Assembly (NCBI GenBank): GCA_934045075.1 | Contig: OW203722.1 | Location: forward strand, 26,652,944 to 26,716,943 | DNA length: 64,000 nt | Direction: 5' to 3' | From: Yponomeuta sedellus | Taxonomy: Eukaryota > Arthropoda > Insecta > Lepidoptera > Yponomeutidae | In this document: piece by piece, positions 45,598-55,866 of the stretch | How positions within the stretch are numbered: the stretch's first letter is position 1 | Layout: each line of letters begins with the position of its first letter | Notes under the pieces: generated by a model | Told to the model about the DNA's origin: nothing | The model's database searches: none | What the model saw: the letters and a program-made list of their open reading frames with translations, nothing else | Made by a program: the position numbers and the translations under genes

Positions 45598-46955
45598 GTG
45601 AGTACCTAAAACCTATAATAATATTTTCTCGCGTAAACGGTCCGAGGGATGATATATCACTTTGAAAATAAACTTCCTAACGACTCGTTAACCAAAATTA
45701 CTGTAATTGTCGCTTCTAGAACCTTTCTACGCTCTAAAATTAGGAAAATAAACCAATCCATTTGTAGGTTGTACTAGTGATGGCAAAAGCATGGTCTTCG
45801 ATGAAAATTCGCCTCAGTAGCAGTATAGTCGATACACGTTCATCACACCATCTTAGTACATAATCCACTGTTCTTGTTCAAGTTTTCCCAAATTGATATA
45901 CCTATGGACGCAATGGCACCAAAACAGGACCAAAACGACTATAAACTGTGCACAAGGCACATAAGACCCGAGTGATTTGGACGAAGAAACTTATTGCGAA
46001 CACGCCTGAAGGAAGATGTGGTGCCCACCTTAGATCAGTAAAAATGGAAGTAATGGTAAGAAAGTTAAATATTTGTTACAGAATATTTATCGCTACCTTT
46101 TCATATACACTTATCAAATGTTTTTACAAAATAGGATGCTCCCAGGAGTTTATTTTGTATTCGAGCTTAACGAGAATAACTACGAAAGTTTAATTTTTTC
46201 CCCTTTACCGTATGTACTTCTTTAGTAAATTCTACTACATCCATATAGTATCCCAGGCACCACAGCGTCCGAGTGGTTCCTTCACGCATTTAATTTATTT
46301 AACAGTTTATCCTTATTTCAGTATTTCTAAATCGTAATAAGTAAACAGTGTGATGTGAGAATTGATTATATCAAAAAACAGGCCCAAAATTCCCACATCA
46401 TGATGTTGCTTATATTAAGACTTCTACGTGTTTTCACAATTTGTTTCCAAACCCATTTCCAAAATTGGAAAACAATTTGTTATCCAAACCCCATCAGCTG
46501 TTTTATGTTTGTCCTGAATTTAAATATACAAACTACCTGCAACTATAGACTAATATAATACAAACTACCATAGACTTTCCCACAAAAAACCATCTCTCCA
46601 ACAGTGTAAATCATAGATAGATGGATAAAGAAAGCTTGAAAGGTAATGAATGGACGTCAAAGCTGTTAGTTTCACAATTAATAAATTATGTGCTGATCAC
46701 CTTATTGCAAAAAATATCTGACTGTGTAGATGCAAATTGTACCTTACTTCAAAGTATGTCAAGTTACTTATCAGGATCAGTCAATAATGGATGTAGCTTG
46801 TAACCCAAATTGCTTTTATAAAGAGATCTAAAACGAAAGTGTTTAAAAGTGGCATATATTATTATTTAAGCAGCTCTCTTTTGTAGTTACGCATTTATTA
46901 AAAGTTTCTTTTTAAAAACCTATTTAGAGGCTAAAAAGTTTCTTTTTATTTTCAG
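45598..46955. other. Non-coding or intron
   Basis: 45948-46054 has an open plus-strand frame (TPEGRCGAHLRSVKMEVM) ending at a GTAAGA, which may be an exon. Its acceptors do not match the phase of 45597. 46914-46936 is a scrap of the tRNA-headed SINE (AAAAACCTATTTAGAGGCTAA). Confidence 0.3.
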
Positions 46956-47550
46956 GTCAGTACTGAACATGGAAAGAGAGCAAAAATGTCTGTTATCTGC
47001 CAATGCCACGGTCTTTCTTTTTCTCGATCAAATTTACTGCAGACTGACGTAGTTGATGATCCTTATAGTCATCCGTTTAAAAATTCCTTCTTTGATGACC
47101 ACCCCTATCCATTGTCTAAAATCTGTCAACGAAACGTATTTAAATATCAGAATTCATCACATGACATATCAAATTACCGCATCTATCAAATTACTGAATT
47201 ATTACTTGCAATATAATATTGTGATAATTAAATGCGTTGTGCCGGAAACTATTAGCGACAGATTGCGGTCGAAGATGGATTTACCTAATATTAGCAATAG
47301 TATTTTCCTTTTCAAACTTCATTGCAAGATAAATATAGATATTAAGCTTTGATAACTTGTTCAATTAACTTTTAATACAAGGTCTTAGCTCGATCTGTAT
47401 TTCTACTAAATGTAAAGAAGAAACGTAACGTCAATATAATACGTCGTCACAGATTTTTTTCTAAAGCATTGGCCTTTAGCAAGAAATCCGAGACGAAGTA
47501 TTATGTTGAAGTTGACGGATATAATTGTAAATAAACTATTTTGGATAAAA
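46956..47550 (+). other. Possible terminal exon of a plus-strand transcript
   Basis: The acceptor TTCTTTTTATTTTCAG (ending 46955) is very good. The exon frame from 46956 stays open to a TAA at 47214-47216, encoding an 86-codon peptide with CQCHGLSFSRSN and FFDDHPYPLSK but no known domain. A polyadenylation signal AATAAA lies at 47530-47535. The transcript could be coding or a long non-coding RNA. Confidence 0.3.
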
Positions 47551-48213
47551 AAGTGTTGCTTTTTAAATTATTTTGATAAAACATTGATGTAAAACTTATA
47601 TACAATCCAATTTGATTTAATCAATAACATGATTTAATTCAAGAAGTCTTCAATTTTTCAACGTCTCTATCGATATCGATGGACAGTTAGGCCCATCCTT
47701 AGTCGGTAGCGTTTGACACTAGGGCCTGTACGCACCTTGAAATCGGTGCATTGATAAACGTAGTGCCATCTCTATTTTTCTTATGGAAGGTTGGTTAGCG
47801 AAGGCAGGACAGCATTACTGTCGAAGGTTTCTGCTAAGTTACTGCTACCCCTTGGCTTACACGGATGTTGACAGCCGTGTTAGCTTATCACATTCTCCAC
47901 TTTTACATCCGTGTCCTCAGAATAAGAACTAAAGTCCGTGACTATTTATCTCATACATAGGTACTTTGGTAAATTTGTGAAATGAAAAACATGTCTAACC
48001 TGTGATAGCTGTGTCACATTGTTCTGTGATGCATGTGTCAAAAATAGGAAATAGAGGTTGTCAGGTTGCCTCGGTTGCGGTAGATAAGTAGTAAACCATT
48101 GGCAGAATCCTAGAGGGTGTCCACAAGTATTGAATTGAAATTAAAGGCCGAAGAACTTGCTTCAAATTATTGAATTTTTCAATTTGCTTTTGAATTGAAC
48201 AAATCAACCAATT
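47551..48213 (+). promoter_or_regulatory. Intergenic region and presumptive Tom5 promoter/5' UTR
   Basis: Non-coding sequence between the possible plus-strand transcript and Tom5. No TATA box is clear close to 48214. The transcription start is not visible by eye. Confidence 0.3.
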
Positions 48214-48331
48214 ATGTTTCGGCTACCTTTTGGAGAAAGAGTTGATCCGCAAGAAGAAAAGCGCCAGGCAAGGCAAAATACTATCAGCAGTGTGATTACA
48301 TTTTGTGTTCTCTGTGCTGCTATAAGAATCG
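48214..48331 (+). CDS. Tom5: Tom5 (mitochondrial import receptor small subunit), exon 1
   Basis: Tom5 is a tail-anchored subunit of the TOM complex in the mitochondrial outer membrane that supports assembly of the Tom40 pore. Exon 1 encodes MFRLPFGERVDPQEEKRQ, then ARQNTISSVITFCVLCAAIRI, and leaves one base (G) before the donor GTAGGT at 48332-48337. The MFR start, the DP.E..KR motif and the following membrane segment match animal TOMM5 (about 51 residues). The exon is 118 bp, 39 codons plus one. The second exon completes the Ala codon. The gene is too short to stand out as an open frame but all parts agree. Confidence 0.85.
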
Positions 48332-49243
48332 GTAGGTTATGTATAGATTTTCTTTTCTAGTCAGTCGCTCTAGAAGCTGGTTACTGCACGAATTTGGTTA
48401 CTAGGTACCTATACTCAGTGGAAAAACTTGTTAACCTATATGTGATCACAATGCCTTCCTTTGTTCCTATCTGTGAGTCCCTTATAAATCTTGGAAGTGT
48501 TTCATAAAACTACAATGTATTTTATTATGAAAATTCGAAATACATTGTGTAGTTAGTCTACTTCGTGATCACAATGTCAACCCACCGGACTAAAATGTCA
48601 GAGCAAACTACCTGGAGGATAACACAACTAACAAGCAAAGTGCCTAAAATGCAGTGTATGTTTTCTTCCATGCAATAATTCTAACCTGCAATTTATATAA
48701 ATGTCTTTTAAACAATGCAAAGCCGGCCTATTATTGCACGCAAAAAGAAGCTTCTTCTTTCAAGACTTCATCAAACTCACAGTCATGACAAGACAAACGG
48801 AGTGTGTGACAGCTGCATCTTTATACTCATATATGGTGCATAATTAGAAGTCTACTTTGGCCATGCAGTTTTTGCTTAGGACAACTGCATTGTCATGTAA
48901 CTATGTAGGAATCCTGCTTAGAATATGTACTTATGTAAGATTTAGTCCAAACATTGCATAGCTGGCTTCCTAGTCAATATAAGGTTTAGGCCAAATTTGA
49001 TTTAGATTTCTTTATTTTTGATTTCAAGGCAGCATGATCCAAGTGTTAATCTGTGGGTTAACCCATTTACAGTGCCCACTCGTTATAAAGATCAAAATAA
49101 TGTATAGAAAAAATAGTTTCAGTTAAAACTGGGTTAATCGACTGCAAGAAATTATTATAGTAAACCATGAATGTAATTCTATGAAACAAGCTCCAGGTAT
49201 TTCCCACATTCCGTGAGACTTATACTTACAAAATTTGTTTCAG
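48332..49243 (+). other. Tom5 intron
   Basis: 912-bp intron with donor GTAGGT and acceptor TTTGTTTCAG. AT-rich, with no repeats recognised. Confidence 0.75.
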
Positions 49244-49275
49244 CTCCTGTACTCTTAGAACATGGTGGATTCTAA
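49244..49275 (+). CDS. Tom5: Tom5, exon 2 (C-terminus)
   Basis: The acceptor AAATTTGTTTCAG ends at 49243. Two bases complete the split Ala codon and the exon then encodes PVLLEHGGF and a TAA at 49273-49275. The whole protein is 49 residues, close to the usual TOMM5 length, and the junction Ala-Pro matches the place where human TOMM5 reads Thr-Pro. The 3' UTR runs to tandem AATAAA signals at 49360-49370. The BEL/Pao element starts about 400 bp further on. Confidence 0.85.
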
Positions 49276-49359
49276 CAAGTTGAAGATTACCCTCTCCAGT
49301 TTCATGTTGTGAAATATGTAATTCCAGACTAACTCTATAATAATAATTTTAATGTAGTC

Positions 49360-49370
49360 AATAAAATAAA
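49360..49370 (+). terminator. Tom5 polyadenylation signals
   Basis: Two overlapping AATAAA hexamers (49360-49365 and 49365-49370) lie 85-95 bases after the Tom5 stop. Cleavage is expected near 49385-49395. Confidence 0.7.
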
Positions 49371-49769
49371 TCTAGTTTCATTTACTCCAGTTACTTAAAA
49401 ATCTCGCATTAGTTAGCGAGTTCATCAACACAATGTCATAGTGTGCACATGGAGAGTTGACATAGCAAGCACAAAAGGTGCGTAGTAGTTGGGGTTCCGT
49501 AAAAACGGTATGAAGCAGCACCAGTACAAAAGATTGTACAATAAATAGTATCCAAAAAGTAACCTATATACCTAATTAAACATAATAAGGACCCAACACA
49601 ATCAGATAGTTTACAAATAGATTCTATGAAAATTCTTGCTCGTAGAATGGTTCAGGGGAACTAGTTAGAATGGACTATAAATGAAGTAACTGTATGACTG
49701 TCAAGTGGGGGTGTCTCATTGGAAACAATTTCATGTAAAAAATTTATAAAATCAAAAACCACCTGAATT

Positions 49770-49775
49770 AATAGC
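49770..49775. repeat. Target site duplication, left (AATAGC)
   Basis: AATAGC immediately precedes the 5' LTR and recurs exactly after the 3' LTR (55867-55872). It marks the insertion as a single, unrearranged event. Confidence 0.85.
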
Positions 49776-49938
49776 TGTTGGCGACAGATCTGGCAACCCC
49801 GTTGCTGTGATCTGTTAGAAAAACTTACTTAGCAACGGTGTAGCGAATGGATCTGTTTTAATTGTCCTTTTTATTATTTAATATGTTTTAAATATAACTA
49901 ATTACTATAATTCGGGCTTTCCTTTTTAGGCGGTAACA
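49776..49938 (+). repeat. 5' LTR of the BEL/Pao element
   Basis: Starts TGTTGGCGACAG and ends GGCGGTAACA. It is identical to the 3' LTR except for two substitutions in the last 20 bases. The short length is at the low end for BEL/Pao. No clear TATA box is present; a T-rich stretch at 49867-49890 may serve. Confidence 0.95.
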
Positions 49939-49941
49939 TCG

Positions 49942-49954
49942 TGGTCCTTCGAGC
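49942..49954 (+). promoter_or_regulatory. Primer-binding site, probably tRNA-Tyr
   Basis: TGGTCCTTCGAGC begins three bases after the 5' LTR. It is complementary to the 3' end of insect tRNA-Tyr, which ends GCTCGAAGGA before CCA. The tRNA would prime minus-strand DNA synthesis. Assignment rests on recall of the tRNA sequence. Confidence 0.7.
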
Positions 49955-50029
49955 TATTATAATCCAGCATTTTTCTATTTGTCCAAATTCCAAATTTTCT
50001 CTTCGTTTGAAAAATTGAACAACATTGAA

Positions 50030-52717
50030 ATGTTCACTAGGTCTCAAGCCCGAGACAATAAAACCGATCCAGACCTACATCCCAATGGGTCGAACAAGCC
50101 CCACTCAGCTTCTTCCTCTACTTCGAGTGCCGCGAGAGGCGCTCGTCTGAGGGCCGCGGAAGCGGCGCACAGGCTGCATCTTGCGCAAATCAAGCAGCGT
50201 GAGGCGATGGCCGTAGCCGCCGCCGAACGCGACGCCGCGGAAGCTACGCTAGATGCGACAGTCGCGGCGCTCGAGGTGGAGGAAGTACTGAGTGTAAAAG
50301 GGAGCAGTTCGCATTCGCGAACCGCTGTCTGGGTAGAGCGAAGTGATTTTACAGGAGCAGAACCAACCCTGGTTGGCATGGCAGCCCCTGACGTGGGGGT
50401 TTCAAAGAGTGAGGAAAGTGTGGTGCTATTTCCTAGGCGCCCCGACCCGTTGTCGGGCCAAGAGCGCTACGCCACGTGCATTCCAACTCAAGCCGCTGTT
50501 CCCAAAGCAGCGGTTAATTTTCCAGGCCAACATGAGGAAGGTTTGCTTCAGAATAATCTCGACCCAGGCCAAGGTACTATTCAGACCCATCCAGTAAGTA
50601 ATGTCGTCGAGAGAGTCATTATTAAACACAATGAAAAGGGCGATTTGCCTAAATTTAGCGGGCACGTCCTAGACTGGCTCCTGTTCAAGCGAACATTCGA
50701 CGCTACCAAGGTGCACTTCACAAAACATGAGAACATAGCGCGGCTTATCAATGCCCTTCAGGGTGAGGCGAAAGAAGCGGTCTACGCTCGCTTGTTATGT
50801 TCTGATGATTACGAGCCTATTATGCGCTCCTTAGAGACACGGTTCGCTCGTCCAAAGCAAATTGTAATTCGTGAGCTTGCGGCAATACGACAATTGCCAA
50901 AAGTTGGGAAGGATCCCAATTCACTTTCTATATTCGCGAGCAAAGTCAGAAACACCGTTAGTATTATAAGTTCATTAAAAGAATCCCGATACCTACATTC
51001 CCCCGAGCTAGTTGATATTCTAGTGAATAAATTAAACCCTATTTTACAGAATAAATGGTGCGATCATGCGACGGCGCGTTGTACTGCTCTAAACCTAGAG
51101 ATCGAAGTTTTTGCGCAGTTCCTCGAAAATGAGGCTGAAAGTCAAGCCAACTTCATGCCGTGCGAGGTCCCTGCCACTCCTACGCCTCCACACCTCGATA
51201 AACAGGGAAGGCGTCCAGTACTACCTCAACTTCCTCGCTTCGTACCGCACCAAACTCATCACATAGATGCAGATCTATCTACTAGCTCGCATTCAGTTTC
51301 GGCATCTCTGCCGAGGCCGCCGAACTCGCCTGCATGCCTGTACTGTGCCAACAACGGTCATACTATGAAATCTTGCCCAAACTTCGCAGCACTTAACATC
51401 ACTGAACGTGTTTCATGGGTACGCGATAACAAAATTTGTTTAAAGTGTTTACGTAAAGGCAAGCACAGCTACAGGAACTGCAAGGCGGGACCGTGCGGCA
51501 TCGACGGGTGTAATCAACTTCATAATAAAATTCTGCATTCTCCGAAGGATTCGTTGTCATCATCTCATCAAGATGTAAACAATAAAAAAATACATTTTGA
51601 TGTGTCATCTGTCTCACAGACACCATCAACATCTCATGTCAACACTGTCCATACTGACAGTCATAAAGAAAAAGTTTCATTCGACAGCCATAAAGTCGGT
51701 TTCATACAGTCGAATGAGGTTTTATCTCAAAACAAGGATAGTTCCATTACAAGTACCAGTTATTCTTACGCGCCTAAAAATGAGAACGCGATACTTTTGA
51801 AGGTACTACCGGTAGTACTTTCGGCCCCTTCAGGCGAGGTAGAAACGTTCGCCCTCTTAGATGACGGAGCCACCGTAACCCTCCTAGATATGGAGTTAGC
51901 TAAAAAGCTAGGTGTTTCGGGGACCGAGGAGGTCATGCGCATAGACACTATAACTGGTTCTAGTGGCAGTATCCCTGTTCAATTTGTAGATTTTCAAATC
52001 CGCGGGAAATATCAAGATGAAAAGTTCTTTATTAAAAAGGCCCGCGCCATTCCTAATTTGAAACTCAGACCTCAGGAGGTCACGATTAAGGATGCTAACT
52101 TTCAGCATTTAAATGACATCTCCTCGCAGTTAGTTTTTGACAAGGCCACGCCTAAGCTGATAATAGGGACCTCTGATTGGCCTCTTTTAATTAACAGGGA
52201 ACACAGGTTAGGAACCCCTACTCAGCCTGCGGCGGTCCGTACAGTCTTAGGTTGGGCTCTATTCGGTCAACTACCTCACAGTTATTCTGCTGCCCATTTA
52301 ATGAATCACCTTACCACTAGCGATTCTCGTGATAGTGAGTTAGATAGCCTTATCCGAGATTACTATCAGCTAGATTCCATTGGTATCAAACACGAGGAGA
52401 AAATAAATACTGATGACGCGAGAGCAATAAACATTTTAGAGAACACAACGCGCCGCTTACCAAACGGTAGATTCGAGGTAGGATTACCATGGCGCGAAGA
52501 TGATCCTAAAATCCCGGATAGCTACAATTTAGCCTACAAAGTCTGTTTAGACTACAAAGTCTGCGTAAACGGTTTTCCAAAGACGTCGAGTACGAAAAAT
52601 TATACAGGGTCAACATTGAGGCGTACGTACAAAAAGATTATGCTGAGGAATGTGTGGACACACATGATAATCCTAAGTCATCATCGCGCCGTTGGTATTT
52701 ACCCCATTTCGCGGTAA
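50030..52717 (+). CDS. BEL/Pao Gag and protease (5' part of a broken gag-pol frame)
   Basis: The frame has its first ATG at 50030 (MFTRSQARD); it is open without an ATG from 49979. The N-terminal Gag part has a coiled-coil-like Ala/Glu-rich stretch, then the capsid-like region. Two zinc knuckles follow: CX2CX4HX4C (CLYCANNGHTMKSC, about 51340-51380) and CX2CX5HX4C (CLKCLRKGKHSYRNC, 51440-51480). An aspartic protease motif LLDDGATVTLLD lies at 51855-51890. The last 50 or so residues after 52540 no longer resemble the family, and the frame ends at 52717. The likely cause is an indel near 52535-52565, where ACTACAAAGTCTG is imperfectly duplicated. Confidence 0.85.
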   Translation: MFTRSQARDNKTDPDLHPNGSNKPHSASSSTSSAARGARLRAAEAAHRLHLAQIKQREAMAVAAAERDAAEATLDATVAALEVEEVLSVKGSSSHSRTAVWVERSDFTGAEPTLVGMAAPDVGVSKSEESVVLFPRRPDPLSGQERYATCIPTQAAVPKAAVNFPGQHEEGLLQNNLDPGQGTIQTHPVSNVVERVIIKHNEKGDLPKFSGHVLDWLLFKRTFDATKVHFTKHENIARLINALQGEAKEAVYARLLCSDDYEPIMRSLETRFARPKQIVIRELAAIRQLPKVGKDPNSLSIFASKVRNTVSIISSLKESRYLHSPELVDILVNKLNPILQNKWCDHATARCTALNLEIEVFAQFLENEAESQANFMPCEVPATPTPPHLDKQGRRPVLPQLPRFVPHQTHHIDADLSTSSHSVSASLPRPPNSPACLYCANNGHTMKSCPNFAALNITERVSWVRDNKICLKCLRKGKHSYRNCKAGPCGIDGCNQLHNKILHSPKDSLSSSHQDVNNKKIHFDVSSVSQTPSTSHVNTVHTDSHKEKVSFDSHKVGFIQSNEVLSQNKDSSITSTSYSYAPKNENAILLKVLPVVLSAPSGEVETFALLDDGATVTLLDMELAKKLGVSGTEEVMRIDTITGSSGSIPVQFVDFQIRGKYQDEKFFIKKARAIPNLKLRPQEVTIKDANFQHLNDISSQLVFDKATPKLIIGTSDWPLLINREHRLGTPTQPAAVRTVLGWALFGQLPHSYSAAHLMNHLTTSDSRDSELDSLIRDYYQLDSIGIKHEEKINTDDARAINILENTTRRLPNGRFEVGLPWREDDPKIPDSYNLAYKVCLDYKVCVNGFPKTSSTKNYTGSTLRRTYKKIMLRNVWTHMIILSHHRAVGIYPISR

Positions 52718-55671
52718 CTAACCCGAATAAACCGGGAAAAATGCGAATAGTACACGACGCATCAGCTAAATCTTCAGGAGTTTGCCTGAATTCATTAATC
52801 CTTCCGGGTCCTGATCTTTTGCAATCGTTGCTGGGGATTTTGATGAGATTCCGTGAAGGCCAGATTGCCCTTAACGGAGACATACGCGAAATGTTTCCCC
52901 AGATTAAAATTCGGGAGCAGGATCGCGATTGTCAACGTTACATATGGGTGACCCCTAGCGGGGAAGTAAAGGAATTAAGAATGTCCTCTCTGATATTTGG
53001 GGCATCTCCCTCGCCGTACACGGCTATCTATATTAAAAATAGGAATGCTCGTGACTTCCAGGATCAGTATCCCGAGGCTGCCAAGTCCATAGTCCAAGAT
53101 CATTACATGGACGATTTTCTGGGATCTTTTGACAACCTGGAAACAGCTACTCGCGTAGCAGCTGATATTGTTCATGTACACTCACAGTGCGGCTTCGAGA
53201 TGCGATCGTGGGTGTCTAACGTTCCCAAAGCGCTCAGCCTGATTCCTTCACATCTCCATAAAGAAGGCTCGACCAACGTTGATCTCAATTTAGTCAGCAT
53301 CCAACAGAATGCAGATATCCGTGTCTTGGGAATGCATTGGAATCCCCAAGATGACTCATTTAACTTTAAAATTAAGATCGACGTTCCTTTACCCACACAA
53401 TTCACTAAACGCCAAGTTCTCAGAGATCTTATGCGAATTTACGATCCACTAGGACTCATACTGCCTAAGGTCACTAAGGGAAAGATCCTGTTTCAGAGAA
53501 CATGGCGCCTGGTGAATTCGTGGGACGCCTCACTCCCAGCTTCCGAACGGGCACAGTGGGAAGAGTGGTACTCTGACATAAAATCAGTTCACGCCTGTAC
53601 CATTCCTCGCGCTTACAAACACTTTTCCATTTTCGTTGAGCTGGAGCTTCATATTTTTACGGACGCAAGCGAACTGGCTTACGCGTGCGTTGCGTACTGG
53701 CGTTTCACTTTACAGAAAGGCGACGCCCATCTCGCTTTAATTGCGAGCAAGTCCCGGGTCGCGCCTCTTAAGCCAGTAAGCATACCGCGGATGGAGCTCC
53801 AGGCAGCTTTGCTGGGAGTGAGATTAGCTGAAACTCTAAAGATTGAGCACCGTATCCAAGCATCGCGCAGAATTTTCTGGTGTGACTCTAAAACCGTTCT
53901 CGCTTGGATTAGGAGTGACGCTCGAAAATACAAAGCGTTTGTTAGCCATAGGTTGGGCGAAATCTCAGACCAAACGCGAGTAGATGAATGGCGTTGGATT
54001 CCGACTGCCCTAAACGTTGCCGATGACGCCACGCGTGCAGCATCCGTCTCTCTGAAGAGATGGTGGACTGGACCCTCTTTTTTAAAACTTGGGGAAGATA
54101 CTTGGCCACAGGAGGTGAATCCAGATCCCATCTCTCCTGAGGATGACCTCGAACTCAAGCGCCATGAAACCTCTATTCATCTGATTTCTTTATCGGCAGA
54201 CCGGTTCTCCGATTGGCGGCGGCTACTGCGCGTAACCGCACGCGTATATCAATTTGTCCGCCTGCTACGGGACAGCACGGCGCGCTCCACTGACACTTTG
54301 GGCGGTGGTCTCCGTCCGCTGCTCGCACGAGACGTCAAAGATGCCACAGCCCACCTACTCAAGGAGTCACAGCAGCAGAGTTTTGCAGAAGAAATCGCTT
54401 ACCTAAGTGAGAACAAAGCTCTGCCGAAGAGGAGCCGGCTACACAAATTGTCCCCAAGACTCGGTGATGACGGTCTACTCAGAGCGCACGGAAGAACGAG
54501 CTCGGCCCCTGAAGTGACATCAGAGACGAGAGAGCCAGTCATCCTTGACGGTCGAGATACTACCGTACAGCTGTTGATCGCGCGCTACCACACTTGGGCC
54601 ATGCACGGCAACAATGAAACGGTTGTAAACACGCTCCGTCAAAAATACGTCATACTGCATCTAAGACCCACAGTTCGAAAGATTGCCGCCAGATGCCAGG
54701 CTTGCCGCATGCGGAAGGTTATGACCTCCACTCCACCCATGGGCGACTTACCCGAAGAGCGGCTTCAACACCATCACCCGCCATTTTCCTTCGTCGGTCT
54801 AGATTACTTCGGCCCGGTAGAAGTAGCCTTGAAGAGGAGTCGGGAGAAGAGGTATGTGGCTCTCTTCACATGTCTTGTGACCAGAGGGGTCCATCTGGAG
54901 ATAGTGGGAAGTCTCTCCGCAGACAGCGCCATAATGGCTCTACGCCGCTTTATAGCTCGCCGCGGATGCCCTAAAAAGATACTGTCCGACAATGGGACAG
55001 CCTTCATTGGCGCAAGCAGACTGTTGAGAGAGGCGTGGGCTGCCATTGACCATACACAAATTCATGACTTCGCCGCATCCCACGAAATAGAGTGGCATTT
55101 CATCCCACCCGCGTCGCCATTCATGGGGGGCGCATGGGAGCGCCTGGTCCGGAGTGTCAAGCGTGCCCTCGCGGTTACCCTCAAGGAAAGGGCGCCGAAG
55201 GAAGAAGTTCTTGGCACGCTTTTAGCCGAAGCTGAATTCATCATCAACTCTAGACCCCTCACCCACGTTCCTGTGGCACACGATGACGAGCCCGCCCTGA
55301 CACCGAACCATTTTATCCTGGGGTCGAGCTCGACTTTACCCTCACCAGAAGCCACAGACGCGGACCTTATCAGCCGAGAAGGTTATAAGAAGGCGCTGCG
55401 ATTGGCCGACCACTTCTGGGCTCGATGGGTAAGGGAGTACCTCCCCGACCTTCTGCCAAGAGGCCCCGGATCCACACATATTAATCTACGAGAGGGTGAT
55501 TGTGTCCTGATCGCCGACAGTAACATGCCACGCGCAGTTTGGCCTCGCGGCAGGATCGAGAGGGTATTCCCAGGCAGAGATCACGTCGTGCGGGTAGCGG
55601 ACGTACGGACTAGAGCAGGGGTGATGCGCCGCCCCGCTCGAAAGCTGGTCAAGCTAGACCTGTCGCCTTAG
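52654..55671 (+). CDS. BEL/Pao reverse transcriptase, RNase H and integrase (3' part of broken frame)
   Basis: The frame starts at a GTG, not an ATG, and is the -1 frame relative to the Gag part, so it is the rest of gag-pol. The reverse transcriptase has GDIREMFPQIKI and the catalytic YMDD at about residues 151-154. RNase H has FTDASELAYACV and WCDSKTVLAWI. The integrase has an HHCC zinc region (YHTWAMHG ... CQACR, about residues 645-690) and the DDE residues in GLDYFGP, LSDNGTAF and GAWERLV. All catalytic motifs are visible and the stop is at 55669-55671. The protein would be made only if ribosomes shifted frame or if the indel is a read error. Confidence 0.9.
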   Translation: MDTHDNPKSSSRRWYLPHFAVTNPNKPGKMRIVHDASAKSSGVCLNSLILPGPDLLQSLLGILMRFREGQIALNGDIREMFPQIKIREQDRDCQRYIWVTPSGEVKELRMSSLIFGASPSPYTAIYIKNRNARDFQDQYPEAAKSIVQDHYMDDFLGSFDNLETATRVAADIVHVHSQCGFEMRSWVSNVPKALSLIPSHLHKEGSTNVDLNLVSIQQNADIRVLGMHWNPQDDSFNFKIKIDVPLPTQFTKRQVLRDLMRIYDPLGLILPKVTKGKILFQRTWRLVNSWDASLPASERAQWEEWYSDIKSVHACTIPRAYKHFSIFVELELHIFTDASELAYACVAYWRFTLQKGDAHLALIASKSRVAPLKPVSIPRMELQAALLGVRLAETLKIEHRIQASRRIFWCDSKTVLAWIRSDARKYKAFVSHRLGEISDQTRVDEWRWIPTALNVADDATRAASVSLKRWWTGPSFLKLGEDTWPQEVNPDPISPEDDLELKRHETSIHLISLSADRFSDWRRLLRVTARVYQFVRLLRDSTARSTDTLGGGLRPLLARDVKDATAHLLKESQQQSFAEEIAYLSENKALPKRSRLHKLSPRLGDDGLLRAHGRTSSAPEVTSETREPVILDGRDTTVQLLIARYHTWAMHGNNETVVNTLRQKYVILHLRPTVRKIAARCQACRMRKVMTSTPPMGDLPEERLQHHHPPFSFVGLDYFGPVEVALKRSREKRYVALFTCLVTRGVHLEIVGSLSADSAIMALRRFIARRGCPKKILSDNGTAFIGASRLLREAWAAIDHTQIHDFAASHEIEWHFIPPASPFMGGAWERLVRSVKRALAVTLKERAPKEEVLGTLLAEAEFIINSRPLTHVPVAHDDEPALTPNHFILGSSSTLPSPEATDADLISREGYKKALRLADHFWARWVREYLPDLLPRGPGSTHINLREGDCVLIADSNMPRAVWPRGRIERVFPGRDHVVRVADVRTRAGVMRRPARKLVKLDLSP

Positions 55672-55692
55672 TTTTAAAACTATTCTCTTACC

Positions 55693-55703
55693 AGGGGGGA
55701 GGA
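55693..55703 (+). promoter_or_regulatory. Polypurine tract
   Basis: AGGGGGGAGGA lies directly before the 3' LTR. It is the expected primer for plus-strand DNA synthesis. Confidence 0.8.
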
Positions 55704-55866
55704 TGTTGGCGACAGATCTGGCAACCCCGTTGCTGTGATCTGTTAGAAAAACTTACTTAGCAACGGTGTAGCGAATGGATCTGTTTTAATTGTCCTTTTT
55801 ATTATTTAATATGTTTTAAATATAACTAATTACTATAATTCGGGCTTTCCATTTTCGGCGGTAACA
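55704..55866 (+). repeat. 3' LTR of the BEL/Pao element
   Basis: 163 bp, 161 identical to the 5' LTR; the two differences are T/A and A/C within the last 20 bases. It is followed by the AATAGC duplication at 55867-55872. Confidence 0.95.

Larger units (their letters stand above)
49776..55866 (+). mobile_element. BEL/Pao LTR retrotransposon, nearly intact
   Basis: The element is 6091 bp with two 163-bp LTRs (TGTT...AACA) that differ at two positions near their 3' ends, a primer-binding site, a gag-protease-polymerase coding region and a purine tract. The order protease, reverse transcriptase, RNase H, integrase and the integrase motifs are those of BEL/Pao. Such elements normally have one long gag-pol frame; here two overlapping frames show that one small indel has occurred. 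LTR identity of 161/163 implies recent insertion. It lies between the convergent ends of Tom5 and NAT1. Confidence 0.95.

Noticed and set aside
50044..50379. Antisense frame within the BEL/Pao Gag region, and similar shadows in 52-55 kb
   Set aside because: They mirror the real coding frame on the other strand and have no independent support.
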